NCBI GenBank assembly: GCA_003598065.1
Contig: QZKR01000020.1
Location: 1 to 50,118 of the forward strand
Direction of reading: 5' to 3'
DNA from: Myxococcales bacterium
Lineage (GTDB): Bacteria > Myxococcota_A > SURF-8
Length of the DNA stretch: 50,118 nt
Below, in pieces: positions 40,079 to 47,534 of the stretch (its first letter is position 1; the number at the start of each line of letters is the position of its first letter). The notes beneath the pieces are model-generated. The model saw nothing but the letters and a program-made list of their open reading frames with translations. It searched no databases and had not been told where the DNA came from. Position numbers and translations under genes: made by a program.

Positions 40079-40562
40079 CGCGGCTTTTCGGTTGGCGCTT
40101 TGCGACTTCCTATCACCTACGGTGAAACCGTGTATCAGGCTCCGGCATCTAACCTGCCGACTGGAACTGCGGGCCGGGCGTTACCCCGACGTGACGCATC
40201 ATCACGGCCGTGAGAGCAGGTGTACAACATCCACGCTCGCCGCAGCACGCTGGATCATGCCATACCAGAATGGCGCTGTAAAGTGGTGCGGCCCCCGGCC
40301 CCTGAATCCATCGCCATCGCTGGCAACTGCCTCCGGCTGGAGACTCGGGGGTGTTCCGGCGCTGACCGCACCACCGACATTATATCAGAAAGCAGAACGG
40401 CCGCCCATTGCTGAGCGGCCGTCTGCGGCGCACCGGGGCCCAAATGAAGTAGGCTGCCAATTCTTGTACCCAGAGGGAGTCTGGGCCACTCGTCTGCTGC
40501 AACAGAACGACATTGCAGTGTCGCAAAAGGCAGCAAATCCACCCTCCCACACCGGCCCTGCG
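40079..40562. other. Gene-free structured region before the lipase gene
   Basis: No convincing gene on either strand. It has many local pairings: ACGGT-GAA-ACCGT near 40119, the palindrome TCACGGCCGTGA near 40206, a GCAG-A-ACGGCCGC stem with GCGGCCGTCTGC at 40392-40425, and a three-way layout at 40453-40534 (GCTGCC/GGCAGC closing CCCAGA/TCTGGG and CTGCAA/TTGCAG). This density suggests a structured RNA, leader or control region. One plus frame stays open through it but has no good start. Confidence 0.45.
40453..40534 (+). ncRNA. Candidate three-way-junction RNA leader
   Basis: Closing stem GCTGCC (40453-40458) with GGCAGC (40529-40534). Inside, CCCAGA (40469-40474) pairs with TCTGGG (40480-40485), and CTGCAA (40497-40502) with TTGCAG (40513-40518). 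An alternative stem CGACA (40508-40512)/TGTCG (40519-40523) excludes the last one, so two states are possible, as in switches. It ends 28 bases before the lipase start. Not matched to a known RNA class. Confidence 0.35.
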
Positions 40563-41258
40563 ATGTCAATATCCCCCCGCCTGATCCACGCCGCCGCCGT
40601 AGCCTCTGACCGGGTTTACGATGTCTTCCTCAGCGGTGCCGATACTGGTGACGCCGTTGCCTTTGATGAGAACGGCTCGCATATCCTGTGCCTGAAAACG
40701 CCAGAATATCTGATGGTGGCATGGCAGGGGACCGATTCCAGTAATTGGCGGGATGTCGCCTCGAATATGAGGATCGATCCCAAACCAACACCGCTGGGAG
40801 GCTGGGCGCACGCCGGATATCTGTCCTATACCTTGAAGGGGTGGGGCCCGGTAAGGGGCTGGCTGGAACAGAACGCTGATGGACGACCTGTTTACGCAAC
40901 GGGCCACTCAAGGGGCGGAGCCGCGGCTACAGTGGCTTTACAGTTCTGGCACCACTGGACGGCCGCGATCACGTTTGGTGCTCCTAAACCCGGAAATCTG
41001 GCGTTCTGGGCGGCTATTAAAGCCCCGGTCTACAGGGTGACGATCGAATCCGACTTCGCCCCCGAACATCCCACGGTATTTGGGATTCCAGTACCGGGTT
41101 ATTGGCAAGGTGGAGAACAATTGATGCTGGATCAATTCGGGCTGACCCCAGTCGAATGGAAGCCGATGGCGAACCGGGGCCGGCAGGACCGATCACCGCA
41201 CAATTCCGGGCTCTACCGGACATGGGCGGCGATGGCGGCGGCATTAAGTACCGTTTAG
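40563..41258 (+). CDS. Lipase class 3-like alpha/beta hydrolase
   Basis: 231 residues from the ATG at 40563 (the frame is open further back but without support). VYATGHSRGGAAAT holds the nucleophile Ser116 in G-H-S-R-G; GWAHAGYL (about 80-87) is the lid-side motif of class 3 lipases; AITFGAPKPGN and the later ESDFAPEHP give the likely Asp and the DxxxxHP region. No signal peptide. It may act on host membranes at lysis, after endolysin and holin. It is the last rightward gene before convergent early genes. Confidence 0.75.
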   Translation: MSISPRLIHAAAVASDRVYDVFLSGADTGDAVAFDENGSHILCLKTPEYLMVAWQGTDSSNWRDVASNMRIDPKPTPLGGWAHAGYLSYTLKGWGPVRGWLEQNADGRPVYATGHSRGGAAATVALQFWHHWTAAITFGAPKPGNLAFWAAIKAPVYRVTIESDFAPEHPTVFGIPVPGYWQGGEQLMLDQFGLTPVEWKPMANRGRQDRSPHNSGLYRTWAAMAAALSTV

Positions 41259-41278
41259 GCCGGGGACTAAATTTAGCA

Positions 41279-41352
41279 TGGCATAGGCGGCCGGGCTCGA
41301 ACCGGCATCTGCGGTTTTGGAGACCGCTGCTCTACCATTGAGCTACGCCCAC
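41279..41352 (-). tRNA. tRNA-Trp (anticodon CCA)
   Basis: Reads 5-prime GTGGGCG, D-stem GCTC/GAGC, anticodon arm GCGGT-CTCCAAA-ACCGC with anticodon CCA, T-arm GCCGG-TTCGAGC-CCGGC and the 3-prime acceptor CGCCTAT, discriminator G, then encoded CCA. The acceptor has two G-U pairs (positions 1-72 and 3-70) but closes. It reads UGG codons. It is the last feature of the leftward early operon and overlaps the end of the previous gene by 21 bases. Confidence 0.92.
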
Positions 41353-41517
41353 ATCCGGCTTACGCCACGGCCCCGGTCCGTCCCCCTGCACAGCGGCTGA
41401 CCATACCATGACGCGGTTGTAGACCGGGTACAAACCACCGCACCACAGCAGATTCATCAAACGGCCGATAATCCCGCCGAGCCGGCACAGGGCCCACGCT
41501 AGAAGCCAGCGCATCAT
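41332..41517 (-). CDS. Small membrane protein overlapping tRNA-Trp
   Basis: 61 residues (ATG at 41517 or 41514; GAGG upstream). An N-terminal hydrophobic stretch (MRWLLAWALCRLGGIIGRL) is followed by LYPVYNRVMVWSAAVQGDGP, a phrase I know from small proteins in phages of alphaproteobacteria. Its last seven codons lie in the tRNA gene. Function unknown. Confidence 0.6.
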   Translation of the reverse strand: MMRWLLAWALCRLGGIIGRLMNLLWCGGLYPVYNRVMVWSAAVQGDGPGPWRKPDVGVAQW

Positions 41518-41526
41518 CTACCTCAT

Positions 41527-41573
41527 GTTATAAACCGGCTGTAATTACACCGGATCAACCGACGTTTTATAAC
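41527..41573. promoter_or_regulatory. Nested palindromes before the small membrane gene
   Basis: GTTATAAA (41527-41534) and TTTATAAC (41566-41573) are an exact inverted pair. Inside lies TGTAATTACA (41540-41549), a perfect palindrome flanked by CCGG on both sides. On the minus strand TTGATC and TTTATA spaced by 18 bases give a possible promoter. The layout fits an operator for the tRNA and membrane-protein transcript. Confidence 0.45.
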
Positions 41574-41660
41574 ACCCGCCGGGGGAGGGCGGTCCATCGC
41601 GGCCCAAGCTGGACAGTCGCTGCATTGCGCCCATGCAGCCCTGGGCCGACCCCGGCGGAT

Positions 41661-42005
41661 TCAATCATCGCGCGCATGAGGATATTCACATTTCCTCGGG
41701 TCGCCATTCACGCATCGCGCCGCCCCATTTTGGCAACGCCAACAATTATGCAGGACGAACATGCCTTCGCGCGAATAATCTGGATCGCGCGGGTCGAGCG
41801 GCTTTCTATGAGTCTTTTCATGTGCATCGCGGCATTCGGGCTTTTTGCAAACATGCACAATTTTCTCGCCACTAGAATTGATGCCGCAATCCGAGCACGC
41901 CCAAACCGTGTCAACCCCACATATAACGCAGGGGGCAACACTGTACGGGCATTTGAATGACCCAAAATGTGTGCCGCCGCAAATTGGACAATTATTCATA
42001 TTCAT
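41661..42005 (-). CDS. Multi-cysteine zinc protein
   Basis: 114 residues from the ATG at 42005, with GGAGG upstream. Five C-x2-C or C-x4-C groups (NNCPICGGTHFG, PCVICGVDTVWACSDCGI, VHVCKKPEC, NCWRCQNGAARC) make two or three zinc ribbons likely. Such proteins bind nucleic acids or partners. The 143-base gap after it holds the nested palindromes. Confidence 0.7.
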   Translation of the reverse strand: MNMNNCPICGGTHFGSFKCPYSVAPCVICGVDTVWACSDCGINSSGEKIVHVCKKPECRDAHEKTHRKPLDPRDPDYSREGMFVLHNCWRCQNGAARCVNGDPRKCEYPHARDD

Positions 42006-42039
42006 CCCAGGCCTCCAATACATGACGACCCCGGCGGGT

Positions 42040-42225
42040 TCATATTAAGTCAGTACGGCAGCCCTCACATAGCGGACCAACACCAACGACAAATATCGAA
42101 TCATCTTCGCATCTGCCTGTTGGCGAGTTGCAGAGAACACATAACTGACGTGTCCCTGGGTAGTGGCTGGCATTGATGATGCGATGTGTGTCTTGGTCAA
42201 GCGTTTTCCCATCCCACCAGTTCAT
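42040..42225 (-). CDS. Small zinc-ribbon protein
   Basis: 61 residues behind GGAGGTAGGGAGAG. QLCVLCNSPTGRC and VGPLCEGCRTDL form a C-x2-C...C-x2-C zinc ribbon. It is one of several zinc-type small proteins in this early operon; role unknown. Confidence 0.7.
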   Translation of the reverse strand: MNWWDGKTLDQDTHRIINASHYPGTRQLCVLCNSPTGRCEDDSIFVVGVGPLCEGCRTDLI

Positions 42226-42240
42226 TCTCTCCCTACCTCC

Positions 42241-42384
42241 TTAGTTGGAGCGCGGGCCGGGCCCTCGGTCTATAGACCAGAACGGCGGACGTTCCGGCTC
42301 CCGTACTTGCAAGTATTCTCCGCCGTAGGCCGCGCTTCCCGCCTCTCGGCGGAACTGTTGGGTGTGGGCCGGGCATTTCGGCAT
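42241..42384 (-). CDS. Small protein, uncertain start
   Basis: 47 residues from the ATG at 42384 (MPKCPAHTQQFRREAGSAAY); an in-frame ATG at 42498 would give 85, but that extension looks non-coding. The C-terminal part is proline-rich (PERPPFWSIDRGPGPRSN). The preceding 42385-42528 holds a hairpin (CCCGTC-GAGA-GACGGG) on the minus strand that could be a weak terminator. Evidence is modest. Confidence 0.4.
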   Translation of the reverse strand: MPKCPAHTQQFRREAGSAAYGGEYLQVREPERPPFWSIDRGPGPRSN

Positions 42385-42528
42385 CGGGCTTCTCGCTGTG
42401 CGGTCTCCCGCCTCGGATTCGCTGGCGCCAGCTATAGCGATATTCACCCTGGAAAGCATCCCGAACCTAGTCACGGTGCATTTCTGCCCCACACCCACCC
42501 GTCTCTCGACGGGAACTGAAACACGAAT

Positions 42529-42858
42529 TCATCTATTCCAAGTCTGCCTAATTGTTGCGTGGTGCAGATATTGCTGTATCGACCTCACTTTCCGTTCTTC
42601 TGCTTTGGTGATGTTATCGCGCGTCACCCCCATTTGAGCGGCAACTACAGCATCAGCCGCAATCAATAGGTCGCCGATTTCCTTTGCCAGCAATTCAGCA
42701 TTGGTTGTTTCATCTTCGTCTTTGGGATGGTGCGATTTCAGGCCATGCCGCAATATCTTGCCGACGATTTGCACAACCTCACCGCATTCCTCGGCGAGCA
42801 AGGCTAGCAACTCGGTCTGTGCTGGTGTAAGCTGATTGAAGTTTTCTTCCGCCATCAT
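42529..42858 (-). CDS. MazG-like nucleotide pyrophosphohydrolase
   Basis: 109 residues from the ATG at 42858, with AGGAGTAGG upstream. LALLAEECGEVVQIVGKILR and AELLAKEIGDLLIAADAVVA hold the E-E-x-x-E and E-x-x-D metal site of the MazG/all-alpha NTP pyrophosphatase fold. Phage MazG enzymes hydrolyse nucleotides or lower (p)ppGpp-type signals to favour replication. It stands alone in the operon with two-base spacing. Confidence 0.8.
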   Translation of the reverse strand: MMAEENFNQLTPAQTELLALLAEECGEVVQIVGKILRHGLKSHHPKDEDETTNAELLAKEIGDLLIAADAVVAAQMGVTRDNITKAEERKVRSIQQYLHHATIRQTWNR

Positions 42859-42859
42859 C

Positions 42860-43102
42860 CTACTCCTTTTCCTGTGCCGATGCGAGCATGGCGCGCCAGC
42901 AATCACTAGCACGCTCTGGCAGAGTTCGATTCGCCATCTCACACCATCCCTTTTCTCCCGCGAGCTTCATCTGTTCCGTTGGCCCTGCTTTCTCCAACGC
43001 GGCAATGACAACATCAGCTTCCGGCAACCAGTTCTCCCAAACTGGGTCGAGGGACGCATTATGCTCGGCTAGCGCACGCGCGATGATCTCTCGGATGGTC
43101 AT
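42860..43102 (-). CDS. Small early protein
   Basis: 80 residues from the ATG at 43102, overlapping the previous stop. The start MTIREIIARALAEHNASLD and the VVIAALEKAG phrase are common in small phage proteins of unknown function. Helical, no cysteine cluster. Confidence 0.65.
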   Translation of the reverse strand: MTIREIIARALAEHNASLDPVWENWLPEADVVIAALEKAGPTEQMKLAGEKGWCEMANRTLPERASDCWRAMLASAQEKE

Positions 43103-43281
43103 GACACCCCCATGCGCTTGCGCCGGAGGACGAGCCATTGTTGTAAAATGATTGGTCGATAATCACCCCTATTAAAACCCATTGCAACCCATTCATCTTC
43201 TGTCGGGTCGGCAAGGCATTCGGCTTTGCATTCGTCTATCGCTACCTTGACAAAGCTATTTGGTGCTTTGCGTTTGGTCAT
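43099..43281 (-). CDS. Small early protein
   Basis: 60 residues, with two cysteines in the helix (VAIDECKAECLADPTEDEWV) and a basic end. ATGA overlaps on both sides. Not recognised. Confidence 0.6.
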   Translation of the reverse strand: MTKRKAPNSFVKVAIDECKAECLADPTEDEWVAMGFNRGDYRPIILQQWLVLRRKRMGVS

Positions 43282-43472
43282 GTCTTCATCCTCCGCAGGG
43301 CCGCTTCGATATAAACCGCTGCGTCAAGCAGTTCTTCCTGCAAGTGCGATAACCATTGTGTGTGACTGAGGTTAGCTTGGTCTGTCGTCACCCCGTACTT
43401 TGCAATTCCCCGCCGCGATCTGGCGGTTAATTTCTTGCACACGGAGGCGACGTTCTGGTCAGGCGTTGTCAT
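43278..43472 (-). CDS. Small MazG-fold-like protein
   Basis: 64 residues from the ATG at 43472. The phrase RRGIAKYGVTTDQANLSHTQ followed by WLSHLQEELLDAAVYIEAAL matches a widespread family of small phage proteins related to MazG-type dATP/dGTP pyrophosphohydrolases (E-E-x-x-D pattern). It may pair with the 42529 protein. Two bases separate it from the HNH gene. Confidence 0.65.
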   Translation of the reverse strand: MTTPDQNVASVCKKLTARSRRGIAKYGVTTDQANLSHTQWLSHLQEELLDAAVYIEAALRRMKT

Positions 43473-43473
43473 A

Positions 43474-43983
43474 TCATCCCCCGTAAAGCCATGTTTCGTA
43501 CCGCTGCCGCAGTATCCGCTTGCGCGCCAACCCCCGTCGGATAAGACTAACCATTGATACGGATATGCCATAAGTTTTTGCCGTCACAGCGAGAGGCCCT
43601 GAACTATCTCGAATCGCGACAACATCTTCGTCTGTGAGCTTTGTCTGTGGAAGATCGGCACCAAATTTGATGTTGCGGTTAATTGGTGTTTTCCGCCGGC
43701 CCTTGCGGGACATATCGCGAGAATTGTCAAGATTAGTTCCAAGAAAAAGATGGTTGGGGTTGACGCAAGATGGCGTATCACAACGATGTAAAACGCATAT
43801 GCCGTTTGGGATAGGCCCGTGGTGGGCCAACCAAGATGCGCGTGAAGCTATATACGATTTACCTTTATTCCGGAGCTTTCCATACCCGCCAGGATTTAGC
43901 GCACCAATCCATAGCCAGCACCCGGACATTGGTTCTGGGGTTGAGCCGTTTTCTATTGCCTGCATCAAATCAATAGCTCGCAT
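43474..43983 (-). CDS. HNH endonuclease with HTH tail
   Basis: 169 residues. GCWLWIGALNPGGYGKL, then VLHRCDTPSCVNPNHLFLGT is a clear HNH_3 core with zinc-binding residues; NLDNSRDMSRKGRR is the family ending. The last 50 residues (DVVAIRDSSGPLAVTAKTYG) form an HTH for site choice. Free-standing HNH enzymes of this type act as homing endonucleases in phages. It overlaps the next gene by 14 bases. Confidence 0.85.
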   Translation of the reverse strand: MRAIDLMQAIENGSTPEPMSGCWLWIGALNPGGYGKLRNKGKSYIASRASWLAHHGPIPNGICVLHRCDTPSCVNPNHLFLGTNLDNSRDMSRKGRRKTPINRNIKFGADLPQTKLTDEDVVAIRDSSGPLAVTAKTYGISVSMVSLIRRGLARKRILRQRYETWLYGG

Positions 43984-44275
43984 TGTTGCCCGCCGCCCAT
44001 TTCCGGTATCGTTCCCGAAGCATGGGCTTCATGATTTTTTCGAGCCACCATTCCGGCCCCGGATTCGCCTCTTGATCCGCATGGCAGGTGAAGCACAGCG
44101 CAACGACCAGGCTGTCATCCGGTTTCAGCGATTGCCCGCCTTCGTGCCCGGCCCGGACGTGCGCCGGGATCGTGGTGCCGTCATTGCGCCCGCACGCCTC
44201 GCATTCACGGCCCGCGAAGCTGTCGAGATAGCGGCGGTCGCGGATGCGCTGGCGCTTCGGGAGCAGGAGAGTCAT
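43970..44275 (-). CDS. HNH-like nuclease of the recombination type (DUF1364-like)
   Basis: 101 residues. RECEACGRNDGTTIPAHVRA and DDSLVVALCFTCHADQEANP give the C-x2-C...H...C-x2-C-H frame of small zinc nucleases related to DUF1364 or NinG-like proteins. Lambdoid relatives assist recombination. Placed between ERF-type genes and HNH, this fits here. Confidence 0.75.
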   Translation of the reverse strand: MTLLLPKRQRIRDRRYLDSFAGRECEACGRNDGTTIPAHVRAGHEGGQSLKPDDSLVVALCFTCHADQEANPGPEWWLEKIMKPMLRERYRKWAAGNNASY

Positions 44276-44319
44276 GCCTTCTCAAGCTCCTCGATCAGCG
44301 CGTCGCGCATGGCGCTCAT
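44272..44319 (-). CDS. 15-residue ATGA-linked frame
   Basis: MSAMRDALIEELEKA from the ATG at 44319. Both its start and its stop overlap neighbours by four bases, as for real genes here, and its codons contain the GAGGAG/GAGAAGG ribosome site of the next gene. It may act mainly to pass ribosomes on. Confidence 0.4.
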   Translation of the reverse strand: MSAMRDALIEELEKA

Positions 44320-44429
44320 CGTCCGTTCATTCTCTTATTGATCTGCCGCAACTCACGGATTCGCTCGTCGCACAGGATCTGCAGCCGGTCGTACACCTTG
44401 CCCGGCGGGCACGCGGCCGTGTCGGTCAT
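44316..44429 (-). CDS. 37-residue early protein
   Basis: From the ATG at 44429, overlapping the previous stop. TDTAACPPGKVYDRLQILCD then ERIRELRQINKRMNGR, a single amphipathic helix. Function unknown. Confidence 0.55.
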   Translation of the reverse strand: MTDTAACPPGKVYDRLQILCDERIRELRQINKRMNGR

Positions 44430-44932
44430 TTCGGCATCCCTTCCTTCGCTGAGGCTTCTGCCTTCGCCGAGGCTTCGGCGGCCGGCTTCGGCGCGCGCTC
44501 GGCATCTTCGGCCCGAAAGATCACGGCATGGTCGGCCGGCAGCCACGACCGGAGCGCGGCAACCGCTTCATCGATGTTTGGATGCCGCTGCGACATCCCG
44601 CCATCGGCGGATCGTTGTGAGAACACCAGCTTGAAATAGTCCCGGGTGTGGGTGCTGATCTCGAACCGGATGCGCGCCTCGTGGCAGAGCAGGACGAGCT
44701 TGGTCAGGCCGTCGAAGTCGAACGTCGACAGCCGGTTCGACCGCGCGACGATCTCGACCGCCCGCCCGCCGAGGAACGGCCGCCAGTGCCGCTTGAACGC
44801 GATCGGCGCGTTGTAGATGCCGCCGTAGCTGAGGCCGATGATCTCGGCGACCTTCGCCTCGGTCCGTGACAATGGCCGGTCGAGCATCTCGCGCAGCCAG
44901 TACGCATGATCGTATTTGACGTACTGGGTCAC
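44426..44932 (-). CDS. Early protein with Ala/Glu-rich tail
   Basis: 168 residues from a GTG overlapping the preceding stop. The N-terminal half includes an HTH-like segment (LSRTEAKVAEIIGLSYGGIY), the rest is helical, and the tail repeats AEASAK twice. A DNA-binding early protein is plausible. It is downstream of the Gp37/Gp68-type gene. Confidence 0.6.
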   Translation of the reverse strand: MTQYVKYDHAYWLREMLDRPLSRTEAKVAEIIGLSYGGIYNAPIAFKRHWRPFLGGRAVEIVARSNRLSTFDFDGLTKLVLLCHEARIRFEISTHTRDYFKLVFSQRSADGGMSQRHPNIDEAVAALRSWLPADHAVIFRAEDAERAPKPAAEASAKAEASAKEGMPK

Positions 44933-45936
44933 TTAGGCACCTCGTTCCATTCGCGGCCGTCGAGCAGGCGGCCGGCGCGGGATTTGCCGACGCGGGCCAT
45001 GCAGAAATCGCCGCGCATCCGGCAGCGCGCGACATGAATCGCGGGCGTTACCGAGCCGTCATCATCATCGGTGACAAAGCCAATCCCGTCGGTGCGCGCG
45101 GGTGCATAGCTACCCCACTGCTTGAAGAAGTAGGGAATGCCGTGCGCGGCACAGAAGTCGCGCGCGGCGCGGTGCCAGTCGGGATGCGAGGGCCGCGCCT
45201 TCGGCCCCGATTCGCCGCCCGAGATCAGCCAGCGCAGGAATTCCCAGCCGCGCCAGTCGATCGGACCAAGCGCCGGTTCGTAGGAGACGAAGGTGTTCCA
45301 GCCGGCTGCGGCGAGGGCGGCAAGATCGTCGCGGCGCCGGTCGGCCCACTCCTGGTTCTCGACGCTGACGCCGAGCCAGACGTTCGGCAGGGGCCAGACG
45401 CCGAGGCGGATGCGGCGGCCAGGCGGCGCGTGTGGTTCATGTTCCGGATCGGCGATCAGCACCAAGGTAATATCGCGGGCATCTGTCAGCGCCAGATCGC
45501 AGACCTGATCGTAGACCCGCTGCGCCACGCCGGGGTCGGTCATGTACGCCCGCATCCGCTCCGGCCGCTTGGTGAGGATTTGGAAGGTGTGCTGCGGCGC
45601 CAGCGCCATCACCGCGAGGTGCCGGTCGATCCAGTCGTCGGGGACCCAGTCGCCGAACAGGTCGGTCATCGAGTTCCAGAAGATGCGGCGCGGTTTGCGC
45701 CAGCGCAGAGGCATCAGCAGCGCGGCTTCGTCGAGGAACATACCGACCTTGGAGGCATCCTGCGCGGCGAAGCGCACCGGGTTGCCGAAGCGGGTCTGGA
45801 ACCGCTCGCTGTAGCAATTGGCGCAGCCGGGCGAGACGTGGATGCAGAAGTGCCCGGTCTTGCTGGCCTTACGGTTGCGCGCCCGAATCGGGTTCACCGA
45901 CGAATCGGTCCATTCGATCTTGCTGTTCTCAGCCAA
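44929..45936 (-). CDS. Phage Gp37/Gp68-family (DUF5131) protein
   Basis: 335 residues from a TTG with a GGAGGG site. KIEWTDSSVNPI at the start, the cysteine group C-x6-C-x2-C (FCIHVSPGCANCYSE), IFWNSMTDLFGDWVPDDWID, FQILTKRPERM, WLGVSVENQEWADRR and LRWLISGGESGP are all hallmarks of the family. The fold is like radical SAM enzymes, and the cysteines may bind an iron-sulfur cluster. Function not proven; found in many phages and plasmids. Confidence 0.88.
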   Translation of the reverse strand: MAENSKIEWTDSSVNPIRARNRKASKTGHFCIHVSPGCANCYSERFQTRFGNPVRFAAQDASKVGMFLDEAALLMPLRWRKPRRIFWNSMTDLFGDWVPDDWIDRHLAVMALAPQHTFQILTKRPERMRAYMTDPGVAQRVYDQVCDLALTDARDITLVLIADPEHEPHAPPGRRIRLGVWPLPNVWLGVSVENQEWADRRRDDLAALAAAGWNTFVSYEPALGPIDWRGWEFLRWLISGGESGPKARPSHPDWHRAARDFCAAHGIPYFFKQWGSYAPARTDGIGFVTDDDDGSVTPAIHVARCRMRGDFCMARVGKSRAGRLLDGREWNEVPK

Positions 45937-46047
45937 TCCACCCTCCTTCAGTCGGCCGGCAAGCCGCCCGCCTTTCGCCGGCCATCATGCGTTCAGCCGC
46001 TGCGCTGTTTTCCGTGTGCATCGGGAATGCGGCTGGCGGGGACGAAT

Positions 46048-46782
46048 TCATACCGTAAACCCCTCGGCGATGAATCGTTTCTCGTTCTGCCGGCGGAACT
46101 CGGCGTTGATGTCCTGGACCTCGCGGAGCAGGGCCGGGGTCGAGACGCGGCGCAACGGCTGGAAAGCGCCCAGCGCCAGCGCCCGGCGGTGCATGTCGTC
46201 AAGGGTGCCGCAGAACCGTTTCAGGGCGTCCGACAGTTTGGCGATATACGGTTCGTCGGGTGCGGTCTGGATCAGTGCCGGCGGGCAATGCGGGTGGAAG
46301 GCGTAGAGATCGGCGCGCTCCAGTTCGGCGACGAGGATCTGGCCCTGTACCTGCGGCTTGTAGTCGTCGGTCATTCCATCGAGCAGATAGCCCAAATGGA
46401 CATGGGGTGACGGGCACTTGATCTCGACCGCGACCCGGCGCGACCCGACGACGAGACGATCCGGCGAGCAGCCGATCGACCCGTCATCGGTGGTGATGAA
46501 CGACACCGCGACGGTCTCGACATCGAACTGGAATTGGTACTGCTGGACCGCCATGTCCTCCAGATCCTTTCCACGTTCCATCCACGGATTTGAGAACGAG
46601 CTTTCGGTCGGCATGTTCAGCAGGCGTTCGGCGACCAAGCGGAGGGCGTAATCGGCGGCCTGCGCCGACAGCTCGGCCTTCTTTTTCGTGACGACGCGAT
46701 GGAAATTTGACGCCGTCGGGATGCCGAGCCGAAGGGCAAGCCATTCGTCGGAGCCCTGCGCGACGCCGGTCCAGATTTTCAT
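46048..46782 (-). CDS. YqaJ-type viral exonuclease
   Basis: 244 residues. IPTASNFHRVV at the start, WMERGKDLEDMAVQQY, GCSPDRLV (Asp108) and VEIKCPSP (E120-x-K122) give the PD-(D/E)xK active site of lambda-exonuclease/YqaJ enzymes. It chews 5-prime ends to expose single strands for the neighbouring ERF annealase. The start overlaps the ERF stop, so the pair is made together. A 111-base spacer separates it from the Gp37/Gp68 gene. Confidence 0.88.
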   Translation of the reverse strand: MKIWTGVAQGSDEWLALRLGIPTASNFHRVVTKKKAELSAQAADYALRLVAERLLNMPTESSFSNPWMERGKDLEDMAVQQYQFQFDVETVAVSFITTDDGSIGCSPDRLVVGSRRVAVEIKCPSPHVHLGYLLDGMTDDYKPQVQGQILVAELERADLYAFHPHCPPALIQTAPDEPYIAKLSDALKRFCGTLDDMHRRALALGAFQPLRRVSTPALLREVQDINAEFRRQNEKRFIAEGFTV

Positions 46783-47534
46783 GCCGGCACCTTCCGGAGC
46801 TTGGTCAGCAACAGGTTCTTCGCCATGGTGAATGCCCCATGCGGGATTTCCGCCAGGTGCGCGGCCCCGGTTGCGGCGAGGAACTTCTGTTCGTCGGTGC
46901 CGGTTTCGTCGATCAGGGCTTCCAGTTCGGCAACCTGTTCGGGCGTGACGAACGAAACGCCACCCTTCACGCCGTCGTCATCGTCACCCTCGCGCACGAT
47001 GTTCAGCAGCATCTCGGCGCAGTAGCGCTTGCCGTAGCTGAGCGTGGACCCGACCGCCTGGAGGTTGTTCCGGCCCGGCCCTGTATCGACGGGAAGCGGG
47101 ATCTCGGCCCGCTTGGAATGCCCGCTGCTGTGCAGCAGTTCCCCGGTGACGACCAGCCCGCCGCCTTCCTTCGCCGCAGAGTTGAACGTCAGCGAGAATC
47201 CTTCCGCGCTGTAGACCGGCCGAATCACCGCATCCATGTCCTCCCACTTCGCGAACGGGATCGCACGGCCCTTGCCGAGATCGATGGTGCCGTTCTTCTT
47301 GACCCTGGGCAGCTTCGCCGACAGCCGGGAAAAGGCTTCGGTGAATTCACGCCTCGCCTGCCGGTCCTCCATTTCGGCCTGCATCCGGAGCAGGGCGTCG
47401 AGCTTGGCGACATCGACCGATGCATCTTTGGCGAGCGCGATGATTGCCGGCAGAAGCGATTGCGGTTGTTCCGTCGGTATAGGTGACAGCGCCGTTTGTG
47501 TGACGGGCGACAATGCGCCGGGTTCGTCGATCAC
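46779..47534 (-). CDS. erf: ERF-family single-strand annealing protein
   Basis: 251 residues from a GTG overlapping the previous stop. AIPFAKWEDMDAVIRPVYSA, GLVVTGELLHSSGHS and the strongly conserved VDTGPGRNNLQAVGSTLSYG, then KRYCAEMLLNI, mark the ERF superfamily. An acidic run (EGDDDDG) and a short end domain follow. ERF anneals complementary single strands and circularises or recombines phage DNA with its exonuclease partner and RusA. Confidence 0.9.
   Translation of the reverse strand: MIDEPGALSPVTQTALSPIPTEQPQSLLPAIIALAKDASVDVAKLDALLRMQAEMEDRQARREFTEAFSRLSAKLPRVKKNGTIDLGKGRAIPFAKWEDMDAVIRPVYSAEGFSLTFNSAAKEGGGLVVTGELLHSSGHSKRAEIPLPVDTGPGRNNLQAVGSTLSYGKRYCAEMLLNIVREGDDDDGVKGGVSFVTPEQVAELEALIDETGTDEQKFLAATGAAHLAEIPHGAFTMAKNLLLTKLRKVPA

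Noticed and set aside
40014..40562. In-frame upstream extension of the lipase gene
   Set aside because: No suitable start or ribosome site, and the residues are unlike a lipase N-terminus; the family pattern begins after the ATG at 40563.
40255..40569. 104-codon minus-strand frame in the structured region
   Set aside because: No ribosome site and Ser/Arg/Ala-rich composition typical of chance frames in GC-rich DNA.
45034..46410. 458-codon plus-strand open frame
   Set aside because: Antisense to the Gp37/Gp68-type and exonuclease genes, both with clear family motifs.
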